A DNA stretch of 64,000 nucleotides from Synechococcus sp. A10-1-5-1 (GCF_023115425.1 NZ_CP096032.1:2170001-2234000); one strand, 5' to 3'; shown: positions 25,567 to 33,688, counted from the first letter of the stretch. Numbers and translations are program-made. Notes: a model not told the origin generated them from the sequence alone.

Positions 25567-26445
25567 CTAGCCAAGCTCTAAGCATGCCAATCCGTAGACC
25601 TCGTCGATGTTGCCTGCAGGTGGCAATCCTCTGTACATCCGAATAGTCTTGCCAATAGGCGAAAATCCTGAATGTTGGAGTATCTGATCTGCTTGTTGAT
25701 TTAGTCCGGGCGAGTCAATCCATATCACACCCTCATGCTTCGCCATTAAGCCCGACAAGAGATGCGATGCTCCCTCAGGAGTATCTGCCATGAGTGGTCC
25801 AATTCTCCATCCCTCCCCTTTGCGCAGAAGACTTGGCCTTATTCGGCCGAAACCATGGCATTTTCCAGCCTGATCGGCCAGTGCGAAGACAGATCCGGCT
25901 TTATGTGTTAACCAAAGATGCATAAAATGCGGTCTGGGACTGGGCTCGCGATGAGCGTCATACGTTTGGACCTCAGCCTCCGAGATCCCACTGCCTGGAA
26001 CCAGATTGAAGCCTTCAACGCTCTTTCTTTGTTCTGTGGTGGAACCATCGCTAATCAGCTGCCATCTAGTCGTAGTGGAGGATGGCCGAAATCCGTGCCT
26101 CTGGTAGACATCTCTCATGCTTTCAGCGGCCTCCAGGCCAATGCATGGAAGGCCATCCATATGATCCATTGCTTTATTCCATAGCGCCCTCCCGTAACCC
26201 TGCCTCCGCCACTTCTCTGCAACAAGGTAGAGACCAATGAATCCGTATTCTTCGTTGTACCTAATCGCTGAAATGCAGCCTACAGGGGTATTGCCGAGCC
26301 ATCCCATCCACATTCCTTGCTTGTCTGTATTTCTGTAGATCTCAAAATCACCCCGGCCAGGAGCGAATCCTTCGTTGCGGGCCCAGTTGATTATTATTGG
26401 TATATCGGATCTTTCCAAAGCTTTGATCCGCAAGAATGACTCCAT
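25567..26445 (-). CDS. GNAT-family acetyltransferase (two-domain)
   Basis: A 292-residue acetyl-CoA-dependent transferase. The N-terminal GNAT domain (about 5-140) has the CoA-loop motif VAEKWRRQGYGRALW and ends YQRHGF. The C-terminal half (about 150-290) looks like the Acetyltransf_18 type domain found in YitH-like proteins, with a HEGVIWIDSPGLNQQADQIL-like end and HSGFSPIGKTIRMYRG. The acceptor is unknown. Stands alone in AT-richer island DNA, with no operon partners. Confidence 0.85.
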   Translation of the reverse strand: MESFLRIKALERSDIPIIINWARNEGFAPGRGDFEIYRNTDKQGMWMGWLGNTPVGCISAIRYNEEYGFIGLYLVAEKWRRQGYGRALWNKAMDHMDGLPCIGLEAAESMRDVYQRHGFRPSSTTTRWQLISDGSTTEQRKSVEGFNLVPGSGISEAEVQTYDAHREPSPRPHFMHLWLTHKAGSVFALADQAGKCHGFGRIRPSLLRKGEGWRIGPLMADTPEGASHLLSGLMAKHEGVIWIDSPGLNQQADQILQHSGFSPIGKTIRMYRGLPPAGNIDEVYGLACLELG

Positions 26446-26723
26446 GCACAGACTCCGTGGGTGAAATCAATCGCCTGATTCAGCTTTGCCAAAAAAATTG
26501 AATCAACTCCCTTCTGTTGTGAATCTCAATCTGGCTGTCGTTAGCTTGTAGATCAAAAGTTCGCTTTTCTTGATTTCGGCAGATTTCAATCAATGTACCC
26601 AAGCGCTTCGTCTATCTCTTGAGCTGAGTCCAAGCTCTCTCCCTGAGCTTGTCCCGTTTCTTGCAGTTGGCATTCTCCTGGCTCAGCGCAAGCTGGTCAT
26701 GGCTCTCTGGCGGGAGGAAACCG

Positions 26724-26879
26724 ATGGCTAGAGCCAAGACCGCCGCCATCGCCGAGCGGATCGACACCCTGCAGAGGATGCTGTTGGAGGGTTCGTCCAA
26801 CTCCGCCTGCGTCACTCATGCGTTATGGGAGTGGGGGGTGAGCCGCCGCCAGCCCACTCCCCGATCCGAAGTCTTATAG
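26724..26879 (+). pseudogene. Fragment of a terminase-small-subunit-like HTH protein
   Basis: The first 45 residues (MARAKTAAIAERIDTLQRML, then HALWEWGVSRRQ) look like the N-terminal helix-turn-helix of phage terminase small subunits. A GGAGGA ribosome site precedes ATG 26724. After RRQ the sequence runs straight into an R2 repeat and stops, so the rest is missing. The AT-rich stretch 26446-26723 upstream has no gene. Confidence 0.5.
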
Positions 26880-26935
26880 CTGGAGGCGCACTGAAGACAG
26901 CGCTGTCCGAGCGGGGGAGTGCCATAGCTCCCCCA
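26877..26935. repeat. Dispersed repeat R2, copy at 26.9 kb
   Basis: The unit AGCTGGAGGCGCACTGAAGA..CGCTGTCCGAGCGGGGG ends in a hairpin GGGGGAG-TGCCATAG-CTCCCCC. Related units occur at 22540-22600, 30117-30190 and, in part, 39710-39745. R2 shares its layout with R1 and may be a diverged form. Confidence 0.55.
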
Positions 26936-27317
26936 ACAACAGCCCTCAGCGCGCTTTCTGCTCCTGGAGCTTGGTTTTTGTTGTCTTCGCCATCCTCGGA
27001 CAGATACGCGAATAGAGCGATGAGCATTTCATCCGATGTCCACCGGCCAGGCCATGGCCAAGCTGTGGGCATGGATCTCGGAGGGTTTCATGCAAGACGA
27101 CACTCCACCCACTCACCCAATCTGAGTGCTCTGACGGAGAGCCCTGCTCCAACAGTCTTTAGAAGACGTGGGTGGGTCTTGCAGCCTCCAGCGATGACGC
27201 AGGCTTTGCCGTGACACTCCGACTTGCACCGCCCTAGGTGCCCCCTGGAGACAACCGCCCGACACCTGAAATTCTGGCCCCAGGTGATCTCCCTCAGAAA
27301 CTCCGGCCCACACAACC
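26935..27317. repeat. Direct repeat D1, copy 1
   Basis: About 380 nt, highly similar to 33983-34376. It includes a short plus-strand frame from ATGTCCACC at 27038 (29 codons, MSTGQAMAKLWAWISEGFMQ and nine more), which in copy 2 is broken by a stop after four codons. No other gene is evident here. Confidence 0.75.
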
Positions 27318-27378
27318 CAATCAGCAAGGCCGTTCTTCCATTCAGGAGGAGCGGCCTTCACTTTTAGGAAATTCCTAC

Positions 27379-27570
27379 CTAGAGGTTGGCCACCAGTGGG
27401 GCGAGGGTCATCGCAAAAGCAGCGGCAACCAGCGAGAGGCCCCAATGCAGCAAGCGCTTTTTGACCGCTACGGGCCTGGGGTCGATGCCGGTCAAGACCA
27501 CCACGCTGGCGTTCCCCCAAAGGCGGATGGCAACGGTCAGCAATGCCAGCACCAGGAGTCGTGTCTCCAT
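27379..27570 (-). CDS. Small two-span membrane protein
   Basis: 63 residues from ATG 27570: a span (LLVLALLTVAIRLWG), a short loop with TGIDPRPVAVKKRLL and a second span (LVAAAFAMTLAPLVANL). Unknown function. A terminator for upstream minus-strand transcription lies just before its start, so it needs its own promoter or read-through. Confidence 0.5.
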   Translation of the reverse strand: METRLLVLALLTVAIRLWGNASVVVLTGIDPRPVAVKKRLLHWGLSLVAAAFAMTLAPLVANL

Positions 27571-27578
27571 CGATCCAT

Positions 27579-27610
27579 AAAAAAGCCACCGTGGCTTCTC
27601 GGTGGCTTCG
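27579..27610 (-). terminator. Intrinsic terminator
   Basis: On the minus strand, GCCACCG / CGGTGGC stem followed by TTTTTTATGG. It would end the transcript of 27707-27949. Confidence 0.7.
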
Positions 27611-27706
27611 TAACCATGTTCGAGGCAATCAAAGCGAGGCTCAGGCTTGAAGCAATAGGAAGAGATACTCGCCGCTCTTACAAAACGCTTGGGAACTAGT
27701 TCTCGA

Positions 27707-27949
27707 TTAGCGAGCTGTAGGTTCCGGGCCACCATTGCAGTGGCTCACGACCTCATCTGGAACGTAATTGCTGTTCTCCTCCAGATGAACCGCGACACAG
27801 CTGTTGAAGAGAGCAGCCTGCTCTGCGATGACACCCAGTTTGTGGTTCGCCTTGAGGGTACTAATCATCCCTATCCCCAGGAAAACAGTGGCAACAGTTG
27901 CAAGCACGGGATAAAGGTGCGCGTTGATCTGGTCCCTGACTTTGCCCAT
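27707..27949 (-). CDS. Single-span membrane protein, conserved in Synechococcus type
   Basis: 80 residues from Met 27949: a short basic start (GKVRDQINAH), one span (YPVLATVATVFLGIGMI) and a soluble tail with ALFNSCVAVHLEENS and VVSHCNGGPEPTAR (two Cys). Unknown function. The frame is open to 28006. Followed by a good terminator. Confidence 0.55.
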   Translation of the reverse strand: MGKVRDQINAHLYPVLATVATVFLGIGMISTLKANHKLGVIAEQAALFNSCVAVHLEENSNYVPDEVVSHCNGGPEPTAR

Positions 27950-28186
27950 GAGATCAAGACTGACTACTGGCACTGTGGCCATGGATGCCTGGTCAGGCCA
28001 CATCAAACCAAAGCTTCACGCCGAGCACTTCAGCAAGACGGCATCCGTCGCCCTCATCAAGCGTTCTGCTCCTGCCGCTGGGGGGGCGTCTTGAAGTACG
28101 CAAGATGAGTACAAAATCAGATGCCTCATACCGTCACCGCGAGGGAGAACTGAAAGAGAAGGAGAGACCCATCACCGAGGTCGATC

Positions 28187-28417
28187 GTGTTCATCAACAA
28201 CCCCTCCGCCGTCCCAAGCCACAACGATAAAAACCCCAACCGCAACAGCTACGGGGACATGATGAACACTTGCGGCGATTGCGCAAAGTTTGCTCAAGAG
28301 CGCATGTACTGCAAGGCCTGGCATAGGACTATCACGCAGCAATCCCAGATCTGGAAAGGCTGCCCTTACAAGTCCCCGAGGCGAGCCGTAACCAACTACA
28401 GAGCAACCCAAGACTAA
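28187..28417 (+). CDS. Cys-rich mini-protein, family B (island copy)
   Basis: 76 residues, with the core YGDMMNTCGDCAKFAQERM then YCKAWHRTITQQSQIWKGCPYK. A paralogue outside the island at 45200-45391 shares the frame YGDM--C--C--F-----C-AW---I--QS--W-GCP-K. The CxxC plus C and GCP set suggests a four-Cys metal site. Function unknown. Confidence 0.65.
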   Translation: MFINNPSAVPSHNDKNPNRNSYGDMMNTCGDCAKFAQERMYCKAWHRTITQQSQIWKGCPYKSPRRAVTNYRATQD

Positions 28418-28434
28418 GACAAGCCCCCTCGCTC

Positions 28435-28565
28435 CCCCCAGCAAAACACTCCCCGCTACTGAGCAGTGGGTAGGGGAGCTGTTGCACGATTAGCCAGCCC
28501 TGGAAACACTGAATTCGTGCGTCCCACGAATCTGGTTGGTCCTTACCGCCAAGGGCGTCCTAGTG
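28435..28565. repeat. Partial R1 unit
   Basis: Contains the CTCCCCGCTACTGAGCAG end and the CGTGCGTCCCACGAATCTGG and GTCCTAGTGGAT segments found near 10480-10530 and 19840-19890, in a rearranged order. Confidence 0.5.
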
Positions 28566-28660
28566 GATACGCCACCCTTTTCACTCCTGATCCGACCGCT
28601 CAACGATCCCGGCCCTAGGCACCCAACACGGTTAGAACAGAAGCAGGACTGGAGAGGTTG

Positions 28661-28807
28661 ATGGAACCACTCACCGACGGGATCCTCATCGCGCTGTTCC
28701 TTTGGGCAACGGTCGCGGTGATCAAGAAAGGGTCCTGGAAGAAACCAGAACCGTCTTGCCACGTGTACATCCATCAAGGCGACGACAAGCCCGTGGCGGA
28801 CTGCTGA
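28661..28807 (+). CDS. Small membrane protein, family A (copy 2)
   Basis: 48 residues: EPLTDG, a membrane span (ILIALFLWATVAVI), KKGSWKK, then a soluble tail with CHVYIHQGDDKPVADC. Same head, span and end as 10133-10282, including the two tail Cys. GGAG ribosome site 7 nt upstream of ATG 28661. Function unknown. Confidence 0.65.
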   Translation: MEPLTDGILIALFLWATVAVIKKGSWKKPEPSCHVYIHQGDDKPVADC

Positions 28808-28818
28808 GTTTCACCGCT

Positions 28819-29175
28819 TCAGCAAGCCCTCCCGAGAAAACCCAGCTCAACCTCTTGATGAGCCTGTGGTCGAGCATCTGAGGCCCTGATTGGCGCCTTG
28901 CGTGGTCGGTGGGCCTCGGATGCAGCCAGCGGCAGCTCGCCATGCCCCTTGCGGACGATTCCTGTCACGAGATTGGGGTTAACGGTGCGGACGGCTCCGC
29001 TATCGACGTCCGTGATCTGGAAGAACGAGTTGGCGCTGCACCTAGCCCCGCCTTCGCAGTGGATGACCTGACCGACCCACCAGCCACCTTCATGCGGCTC
29101 CACCAGCACTGCATCGCCAACACCGACCTGCAGGAAGACCGGTTCAAGAGAAGAGCTGCCGGTGATTGCCGCCAT
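28819..29175 (-). CDS. DUF3104-like conserved hypothetical protein
   Basis: 118 residues. Positions 18-70 (VGVGDAVLVEPHEGGWWVGQ, VIHCEGGARCSANSFFQITD, VDSGAVRTVNPNLVTGI) form a small beta-rich domain matching what I know as DUF3104, frequent in picocyanobacteria. The tail is basic and variable. Function unknown. Confidence 0.6.
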   Translation of the reverse strand: MAAITGSSSLEPVFLQVGVGDAVLVEPHEGGWWVGQVIHCEGGARCSANSFFQITDVDSGAVRTVNPNLVTGIVRKGHGELPLAASEAHRPRKAPIRASDARPQAHQEVELGFLGRAC

Positions 29176-29379
29176 AGACGTACTGAGTAGTACGCAGGTT
29201 CTACCGGGAGTCGTGCCTATGGCAATAGGAAAATTGGCTCATCCTGAGAGTGCGGGCAACACATGCCGCCCCGACCTTTGGCAAGCGCTTATGCAGTGCC
29301 TGCATGGTGTGCCAGCACGGACAGACAGCGGGCACTGAGAATCGGTATCAAAGACTGCCAATCGACAGCAGCACTTCCC

Positions 29380-29550
29380 GTGCAGTTCCAATACCGCGGC
29401 GTCCAGCACCCCAACATCAAGACCATCTCCGTTGCACAGAAGGAATGTGTCTATCGCGGCGTCTCTTATGTCCGCACCTTCGATGTCGCAAGCAAGGTCG
29501 TCGATTTCACAGCTCGTAAGGCTGCAACCGACGAAACACTGGCTGCCTGA
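29380..29550 (+). CDS. DUF4278-like small protein
   Basis: 56 residues from GTG 29380. It begins VQFQYRGVQH and repeats the motif as ECVYRGVSYVRTF, the Y-R-G pattern of DUF4278 proteins common in cyanobacteria. The open frame extends to 29263 without recognisable sequence. A palindrome GCCCCGCC-TA-GGCGGGG with a weak T run (29577-29597) follows and may end the transcript. Confidence 0.45.
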   Translation: MQFQYRGVQHPNIKTISVAQKECVYRGVSYVRTFDVASKVVDFTARKAATDETLAA

Positions 29551-29576
29551 GCCTGATCGCTCACGTTGCGCTTCCG

Positions 29577-29597
29577 GCCCCGCCTAGGCGGGGCTTT
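29577..29597 (+). terminator. GC palindrome, possible terminator
   Basis: Perfect palindrome GCCCCGCCTAGGCGGGGC followed by TTTGTG; the T run is weak. Confidence 0.45.
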
Positions 29598-29604
29598 GTG
29601 ATGG

Positions 29605-29695
29605 ACTTGCACTGACGCCAGCACCAAGGCCATATCCGCTGTGGACACGGTCCGAGAGAACCCCGTGATCCGAGACGGGGGGGACCACATGCCGC
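29605..29695. repeat. Dispersed repeat R1, copy at 29.6 kb
   Basis: Central R1 segment with ACACGGTCCGAGAGAACCCC and CCAGCACCAAGGCCATA, as beside att copies 1 and 2, here without a neighbouring att block. Confidence 0.6.
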
Positions 29696-29788
29696 GGAGC
29701 CCCCACCCCACACCTTCCCTTGACTGGAGAGTGATCTGGGGAGCGATTGCATCCCCAAAGAGCCGCTAGGCTCTCGCCTCTGGGAGAT

Positions 29789-30094
29789 ATGAGAATGCTG
29801 TCCGGTTTCTTAAGCGTTGTTTTTGCCGCACTGTCCTTTGTTCAAGTTCCCCAGTGGGACAACGACTGGACGAAGTGTTCCGTTGCTGTTCCCGACACGG
29901 CTTGTCACTGGTACGTGGTCAACCCAGACCACACGTTTGGGAAGGGCTTCAGCTGGATCACAGCACCCAAGTTGGACGTTGAGGCTCTACAGGACGTTGC
30001 GATCCAGCACGAGTTCATCGTTCAAAGCGGCTATCAGACAACTGTGGAACTGATGGATGCCGCTTCTGATACCAAATACGGCGACGACTATTGA
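29789..30094 (+). CDS. Small secreted protein
   Basis: 101 residues from ATG 29789, with a GGGAG site just upstream. The signal-like start (MRMLSGFLSVVFAALSFVQV) is followed by a mature part with two Cys (TKCSVAVPDTACHWYV) and an acidic end. Function unknown. Confidence 0.5.
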   Translation: MRMLSGFLSVVFAALSFVQVPQWDNDWTKCSVAVPDTACHWYVVNPDHTFGKGFSWITAPKLDVEALQDVAIQHEFIVQSGYQTTVELMDAASDTKYGDDY

Positions 30095-30116
30095 ATTGCA
30101 CCCCCAGCCCCACCTA

Positions 30117-30230
30117 AGCCATAACCGAGCTGGAGGCGCACTGAAGACAGCGCCGTCCGAACGGGGGAGAGCCATAGCGCCCCCAACAACACTCCTCGAT
30201 CCAGTGCAGTGGGTCGGGGAGCGGTTGGCA
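30117..30230. repeat. Dispersed repeat R2, copy at 30.1 kb
   Basis: CATAACCGAGCTGGAGGCGC and the following GAGCCATAGCGCCCCC, as at 26877 and 22540, then the GTGGGTCGGGGAGC end shared with R1. Confidence 0.55.
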
Positions 30231-30331
30231 CCGACGCTCAGCCTGATTTAGCGAGCTGTGGGCTCCTGTGACATCTCCATGAGCCTGAGAGATCCCACCG
30301 AATGGGGAGGATGTGCTCTAGTTCAAGTTCC

Positions 30332-30568
30332 TCAGCCGCGCCAGGTGGGCTGCCCGCCGGCAACTAGGGTGCCTCGATGACGCCAAAGCGCCTCGGGCGA
30401 CACCTGAACGCCGCGCTCTGCCGCCAACCTCGCCGCCTCTTCGGTTGACTCGGTGGCTCGCAGGGCCTGGGCAAAGACGGAATCGGCCTGCAGCATCTCT
30501 TTGAGCTGATGCAACGCCGCAGCCGAGGGATTCTCAACCCCGGGTGCCGGCAGATGACAGGTGGCCAT
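30332..30568 (-). CDS. Nif11-type short peptide with VAGG, cassette copy 1
   Basis: 78 residues with the helical Nif11-like pattern (LHQLKEMLQADSVFAQALRA, EEAARLAAERGVQVSPEALW). Nif11 domains often serve as leaders of ribosomally made, modified peptides. It ends GTLVAGGQPTWRG: a double-Gly site of leader type followed by only six residues. AAGGAGG ribosome site at 5 nt. Near-identical copies lie at 38590-38826 and 42497-42733. No modifying enzyme or exporter is visible in the window, so a peptide-product role is inference. Confidence 0.7.
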   Translation of the reverse strand: MATCHLPAPGVENPSAAALHQLKEMLQADSVFAQALRATESTEEAARLAAERGVQVSPEALWRHRGTLVAGGQPTWRG

Positions 30569-30624
30569 GAGACCTCCTTCTTGGGATGAGTCCAGCCTAG
30601 GACCGGCTGACTGGTTTCGGCTCG

Positions 30625-30786
30625 GTTGTATTCGCCAGGGATCTCGCTCTTATGGACGGTGACACGATCGAGTTTCTTGCCAGAGGTACGCAGCAGTTGA
30701 TTGCCGGAGAACTCAAAGCCCAGATTCAGCCCGATTTGGTCAAAGTCATCGGCGGTCTCGGCGGCCAGACTTACTGCCACCTTCAT
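30625..30786 (-). pseudogene. Degraded Nif11 leader ORF, cassette copy 1
   Basis: Corresponds to the intact 38880-39095 peptide. The C-terminal half is kept (IGLNLGFEFSGNQLLRTSG, then KKLDRVTVHKSEIPGEYN), but the N-terminal LKAFLARLQADEALK part is replaced. The TGA after GEYN is CGA here, so the frame runs on into the next gene. Confidence 0.65.
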
Positions 30787-30892
30787 GAGGGTTCTGTCCC
30801 CCAACCGAAGGTGTCATCAGTGAAGTGCTGGAACTGGGAGCAGGGATCCAGTCCCTCCTGAACAGGTGCTTTTGCCGATGCGGGTTTCTCTT

Positions 30893-30977
30893 CATCGGAA
30901 CTAAAACAGGTTCAGACGACCCGATGAAGGGTCCGAGAGGGCGACTAGGCGGTGTGGGAAAGCACCGCCTTTTTGTG
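30893..30977 (+). ncRNA. Structured RNA-like unit A with terminator
   Basis: Contains AACAGGTTCAGAC, a GACCC-GATGAA-GGGTC hairpin (30918-30933) and a strong terminator, GGCGGTG-TGGGAAAG-CACCGCC-TTTTT (30949-30974). The order of head motif, short stem and terminator is shared with three units at 31.4-31.8 kb. No coding frame uses it. The promoter is not identified. Confidence 0.45.
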
Positions 30978-31084
30978 CAATCAACAAGGCAAGAGGATTT
31001 GAAGATAGGTAAATGTGCCTGGGTGTTTACCTCCTTCCGAAAGGCAATCGGATTCTTATCCTGTCATTAGCAAGAGGTTCGTAA

Positions 31085-31351
31085 ATGCTGTATCTGATAA
31101 CATTCGTCCTTCTGTTGGTTTCGATCATTCTCGTTGATTACATCTTTCGTGAAGCAAAGATGAGATGGCATACTTTCCAGCAAGCCAGACGGATCTTGGG
31201 AGAGCATCCTGAGATGAAGGGAGTTGACCCAGAAGAAGAAGGTCTTCTGTTCTTTGGGATCGATGAGGACCTCGCTGCCTACATCATGGATAACGATGAC
31301 CCCGGCGAGGACATGCCCTTTGGCATTGCCGTCCCAGATGTGTGGGACTAG
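31085..31351 (+). CDS. Small membrane-anchored acidic protein
   Basis: 88 residues: one N-terminal span (LYLITFVLLLVSIILVDYIF), a basic stop (REAKMRW) and an acidic soluble part (GVDPEEEGLLFFGIDEDLA, YIMDNDDPGEDMPFG). Unknown function. Followed after 40 nt by RNA-like unit B. Confidence 0.6.
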   Translation: MLYLITFVLLLVSIILVDYIFREAKMRWHTFQQARRILGEHPEMKGVDPEEEGLLFFGIDEDLAAYIMDNDDPGEDMPFGIAVPDVWD

Positions 31352-31394
31352 TTCGCAATTTGAGTGCTTCTACTAGTCTCGCCTGCTTGATGGA

Positions 31395-31482
31395 CGAACT
31401 ATCAAGGAGTCAGACACCAACAGACCTCGCCTCTCTTTCGACGGGTCAGGTGTCAAGGGCGGGTTAATCCCCGCCCTTCTTC
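31395..31482 (+). ncRNA. Structured RNA-like unit B with terminator
   Basis: The head AAGGAGTCAGACACC and CAGACC is followed by a long-range stem GACACC (31413-31418) with GGTGTC (31449-31454), then the terminator AAGGGCGGG-TTAAT-CCCCGCCCTT with C/T-rich tail (31455-31478). Confidence 0.45.
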
Positions 31483-31552
31483 ATGACGCCTAGTCACCCG
31501 TGACGCTGAAAACTGAACGGGAATAAGTGCTCAGGACCTGCCTCTGCACCCC

Positions 31553-31640
31553 TAGATAGAACAGGTACAGACCCGAAGAGACCGTTCCGCCAGAAGTCAG
31601 GTCTCGTGGGCAGGGGGCGTCGAATCGCCCCCTTTCACAT
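31553..31640 (+). ncRNA. Structured RNA-like unit C with terminator
   Basis: The head TAGAACAGGTACAGACC is followed by a stem GAGACC (31578-31583) with GGTCTC (31600-31605), then the terminator AGGGGGCG-TCGAAT-CGCCCCCTTTC. Same layout as A, B and D, with different base pairs in the stem. Confidence 0.5.
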
Positions 31641-31689
31641 GGGTATGAATGCTTGGTGGTTTGCCCCATAGACAAGGCAAGACGCCAGT

Positions 31690-31790
31690 CATAGAACAAA
31701 TACAGACCCATACAGACCAGGTGGATGAGTGGAGTCGCAACGCCCCATCCGGGTCTGAGGCAAAGGGGGCGATAACCGCCCCCTTATTCA
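31690..31790 (+). ncRNA. Structured RNA-like unit D with terminator
   Basis: The head CATAGAACAAATACAGACC is followed by a stem CAGACCC (31703-31709) with GGGTCTG (31751-31757), then the terminator AAGGGGGCG-ATAAC-CGCCCCCTTATT. The head is 14 of 17 identical to unit C. Confidence 0.5.
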
Positions 31791-31919
31791 TGGGCGGCTT
31801 CCTGAAGTGAGCGTCCGATTTGCAAGTGCTCGGTTGCGGCTTGCCGCATTACCGACTGAGTCACAAGGGATGCACACCTACACCGCGATGCCTAGACCAT
31901 TGCAAGAGGCTCTTCCGCC

Positions 31920-32084
31920 ATGACAGCAAGCACAGAACACTCGTCAGAGCTGCTGGAGGCGCTGGTGGCCGAAGAGATTGCTCTGCAGATCGAGCAGATC
32001 GCCGAGGACCTACAACGGGAAGGCTGGCCCATGAGCCTCGTCAGGCGTTTCATGCACCGTGCCGTTGAGAGCCTGCCCGAATAA
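31920..32084 (+). CDS. Small acidic helical protein
   Basis: 54 residues, MTASTEHSSELLEALVAEEI followed by a second helix (LQIEQIAEDLQREGWPMSLV) and RRFMHRAVESLPE. Acidic amphipathic start and a basic patch; could be a small DNA-binding or adaptor protein. No family recognised. Confidence 0.5.
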   Translation: MTASTEHSSELLEALVAEEIALQIEQIAEDLQREGWPMSLVRRFMHRAVESLPE

Positions 32085-32134
32085 GCGCAAAATTATTTTC
32101 TTGGGGCAGGTACAGGATGATTACCTTATGAGTC

Positions 32135-32389
32135 ATGGAAGAAACCGAAATCGAATCGACCATCCGTGCCCTCTTTGCTGACCTGAAGCAGGACAAGGTC
32201 CGCTCGTTACTGGTTCAGTGCGCAGACTGGGGTATTAACGTTCGGATGTTCCTTAACGACCAGACCGTTGAGTTAGATCTGATCAAGAACTACGAGGGGT
32301 ATGAGGTGACATTCGTGGATGCGCCTGAAAAAACTCCTGCCCAGATCGATGAGTTTTCAGATTTGATCGAGCTTCTGCAGATCTCTTGA
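32135..32389 (+). CDS. Small hypothetical protein
   Basis: 84 residues, acidic, with a mixed helix/strand pattern (IRALFADLKQDKVRSLLVQC, VRMFLNDQTVELDLI, YEVTFVDAPEKTPAQI). Soluble, unknown function. The start is ATG at 32135, about 50 nt after the previous gene. Confidence 0.5.
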   Translation: MEETEIESTIRALFADLKQDKVRSLLVQCADWGINVRMFLNDQTVELDLIKNYEGYEVTFVDAPEKTPAQIDEFSDLIELLQIS

Positions 32390-32489
32390 GGCCGACACAA
32401 GCTCAGCTGGAGAAAACTAACTTCCTGTGCAAGTAAGCGCAGCTCAGGTGCTGAGCGAGTGGAAGCGCTGGTGGTAGTGGTTACCATCG

Positions 32490-32612
32490 GCACTGCTGCT
32501 CATATCTCAAGTCACAACAAGCATCCCGGCATAGATGGGGTAGAGAGCCGGGACACCGTTGCGGGAGTAAACACTACCTCCCTGAGTGAGTGCGACGGAC
32601 ACAAACGACGTG
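32490..32612. repeat. Direct repeat D2, copy 1
   Basis: About 120 nt highly similar to 38003-38122 (shared GCTGCTCATATCTCA, GGGACACCGTTGCGGGAGT, CTGAGTGAGTGCGACGGACA). The plus-strand frame is open in both copies and most changes leave it open (AAHIS-HNKHPGIDGV), so a small gene is possible. The 32390-32798 interval has nothing else. Confidence 0.7.
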
Positions 32613-32798
32613 CTCGATATTGTTATGGCTCTGTTGCGATGAAGGCGCCGTTGCCGAGGCCATGGTTCGCTGAGCCAAATGAATCTGGTAGCTGGTGAGT
32701 CCCGCCATCAACGTGCTCGCGCAGTGGCAAAGCTGTTCAGGTCCCAATCTTTACGGGTTTCGAGACTGGTGACCTAAAGCATTGCAAGGCTATTGATC

Positions 32799-32993
32799 TC
32801 AGCGGTTATGCCAGTCATAAGCAGCCACCTCTTCTGCAACACGCAAATGACGACGCTCCTTCTTCAGTTGTTCCAGCTCAAGTAACTCATACTCGTGCTG
32901 ACACATATCGCATTTGCAAGGGACGCCATGCCTGTCCCAGCGATCGAGGAGGTAACCAGTTAGCTCGCGCTGTTCGTTGTGGAAGGTCTTCAT
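32799..32993 (-). CDS. Cys-motif mini-protein, family C (copy 1)
   Basis: 64 residues with FHNEQRELTGYLLDRWDRHG, then VPCKCDMCQHEYELLELEQL. The paralogue at 41444-41710 has the same FH--Q-ELTGY-LDRWD-HGVPC-C--C---YE-L. The CxCxxC cluster plus His suggests metal binding. Function unknown. Confidence 0.65.
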   Translation of the reverse strand: MKTFHNEQRELTGYLLDRWDRHGVPCKCDMCQHEYELLELEQLKKERRHLRVAEEVAAYDWHNR

Positions 32994-33148
32994 GACAAGG
33001 CAGCCCGTAGGCCACTACCAGCTTCCATCAACTCGATCATTCAGTCATTAGTGAAAACCACCCAGCATGTTTGCCTAAGGAGGAATACCCAGCAAGCAGG
33101 AAGAAGTAGAAGGGTGAATTTCTCAGAGTTGAGCGGGGCCGTCTTTAA

Positions 33149-33376
33149 TCAAGTTCTTAAAACGCACTGTCCACACTGGAGAAGACCTTTTCGACTTCGT
33201 TCTGTTTGAACTGGATCTCGTTCCCAGAGAGACACGAAGTCCAGCGCATACGCGTAATCTTCGCAGTAAGCACAGGTGCCATCGGGGACACACGCGTAGT
33301 AGCTAGCCGGAGAACGACTACCCCCGACCGAGTGGATGGTCGAACCTTTTGCGGTGACATGCATAAGATGAGCCAT
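33149..33376 (-). CDS. Small Cys-containing hypothetical protein
   Basis: 75 residues, containing YYACVPDGTCAYCEDYAYA and ending QCGQCVLRT. The five Cys suggest metal binding or disulfides. No relative seen in the window. Real gene status is moderate; the complementary strand also has a short open frame. Confidence 0.4.
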   Translation of the reverse strand: MAHLMHVTAKGSTIHSVGGSRSPASYYACVPDGTCAYCEDYAYALDFVSLWERDPVQTERSRKGLLQCGQCVLRT

Positions 33377-33425
33377 GACATTTCAAGGCGTGGGTAAATA
33401 TTCCTAGACTTCAGGTATTGGACTT

Positions 33426-33569
33426 ATGTGTCACAAGCATCAAGCGAACACGACTCCTGGAAAGTATCGGTTGATACCAGAGCGTCGGGGGAGGAATAAA
33501 TACTCAGAAAATAAAATCGATCTTTTGGTGGTGACACCTCATGGTTATTGGCTCGAAGACTTGCTTTAG
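33426..33569 (+). CDS. Possible small protein
   Basis: 47 residues: MCHKHQANTTPGKYRLIPER, a basic middle, then KIDLLVVTPHGYWLEDLL. ATG 33426. The end looks like a strand-helix unit. Unknown family. Confidence 0.3.
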   Translation: MCHKHQANTTPGKYRLIPERRGRNKYSENKIDLLVVTPHGYWLEDLL

Positions 33570-33688
33570 CGCTGATCTCTCTGAGCCTGCATCAGCGAGT
33601 GCAGCTGGTCCTTTCGCACCTGAAAAAGCCACCGCTTCCGCGTACGACGGGCAGAAGGGCTAAACCAGTAATAGCTCAGCCAATTCTC

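Noticed and set aside
31395-31790. CRISPR array
   Set aside because: The repeated units are about 90-150 nt apart, not identical, and each ends in its own terminator; no cas genes are present in the window.
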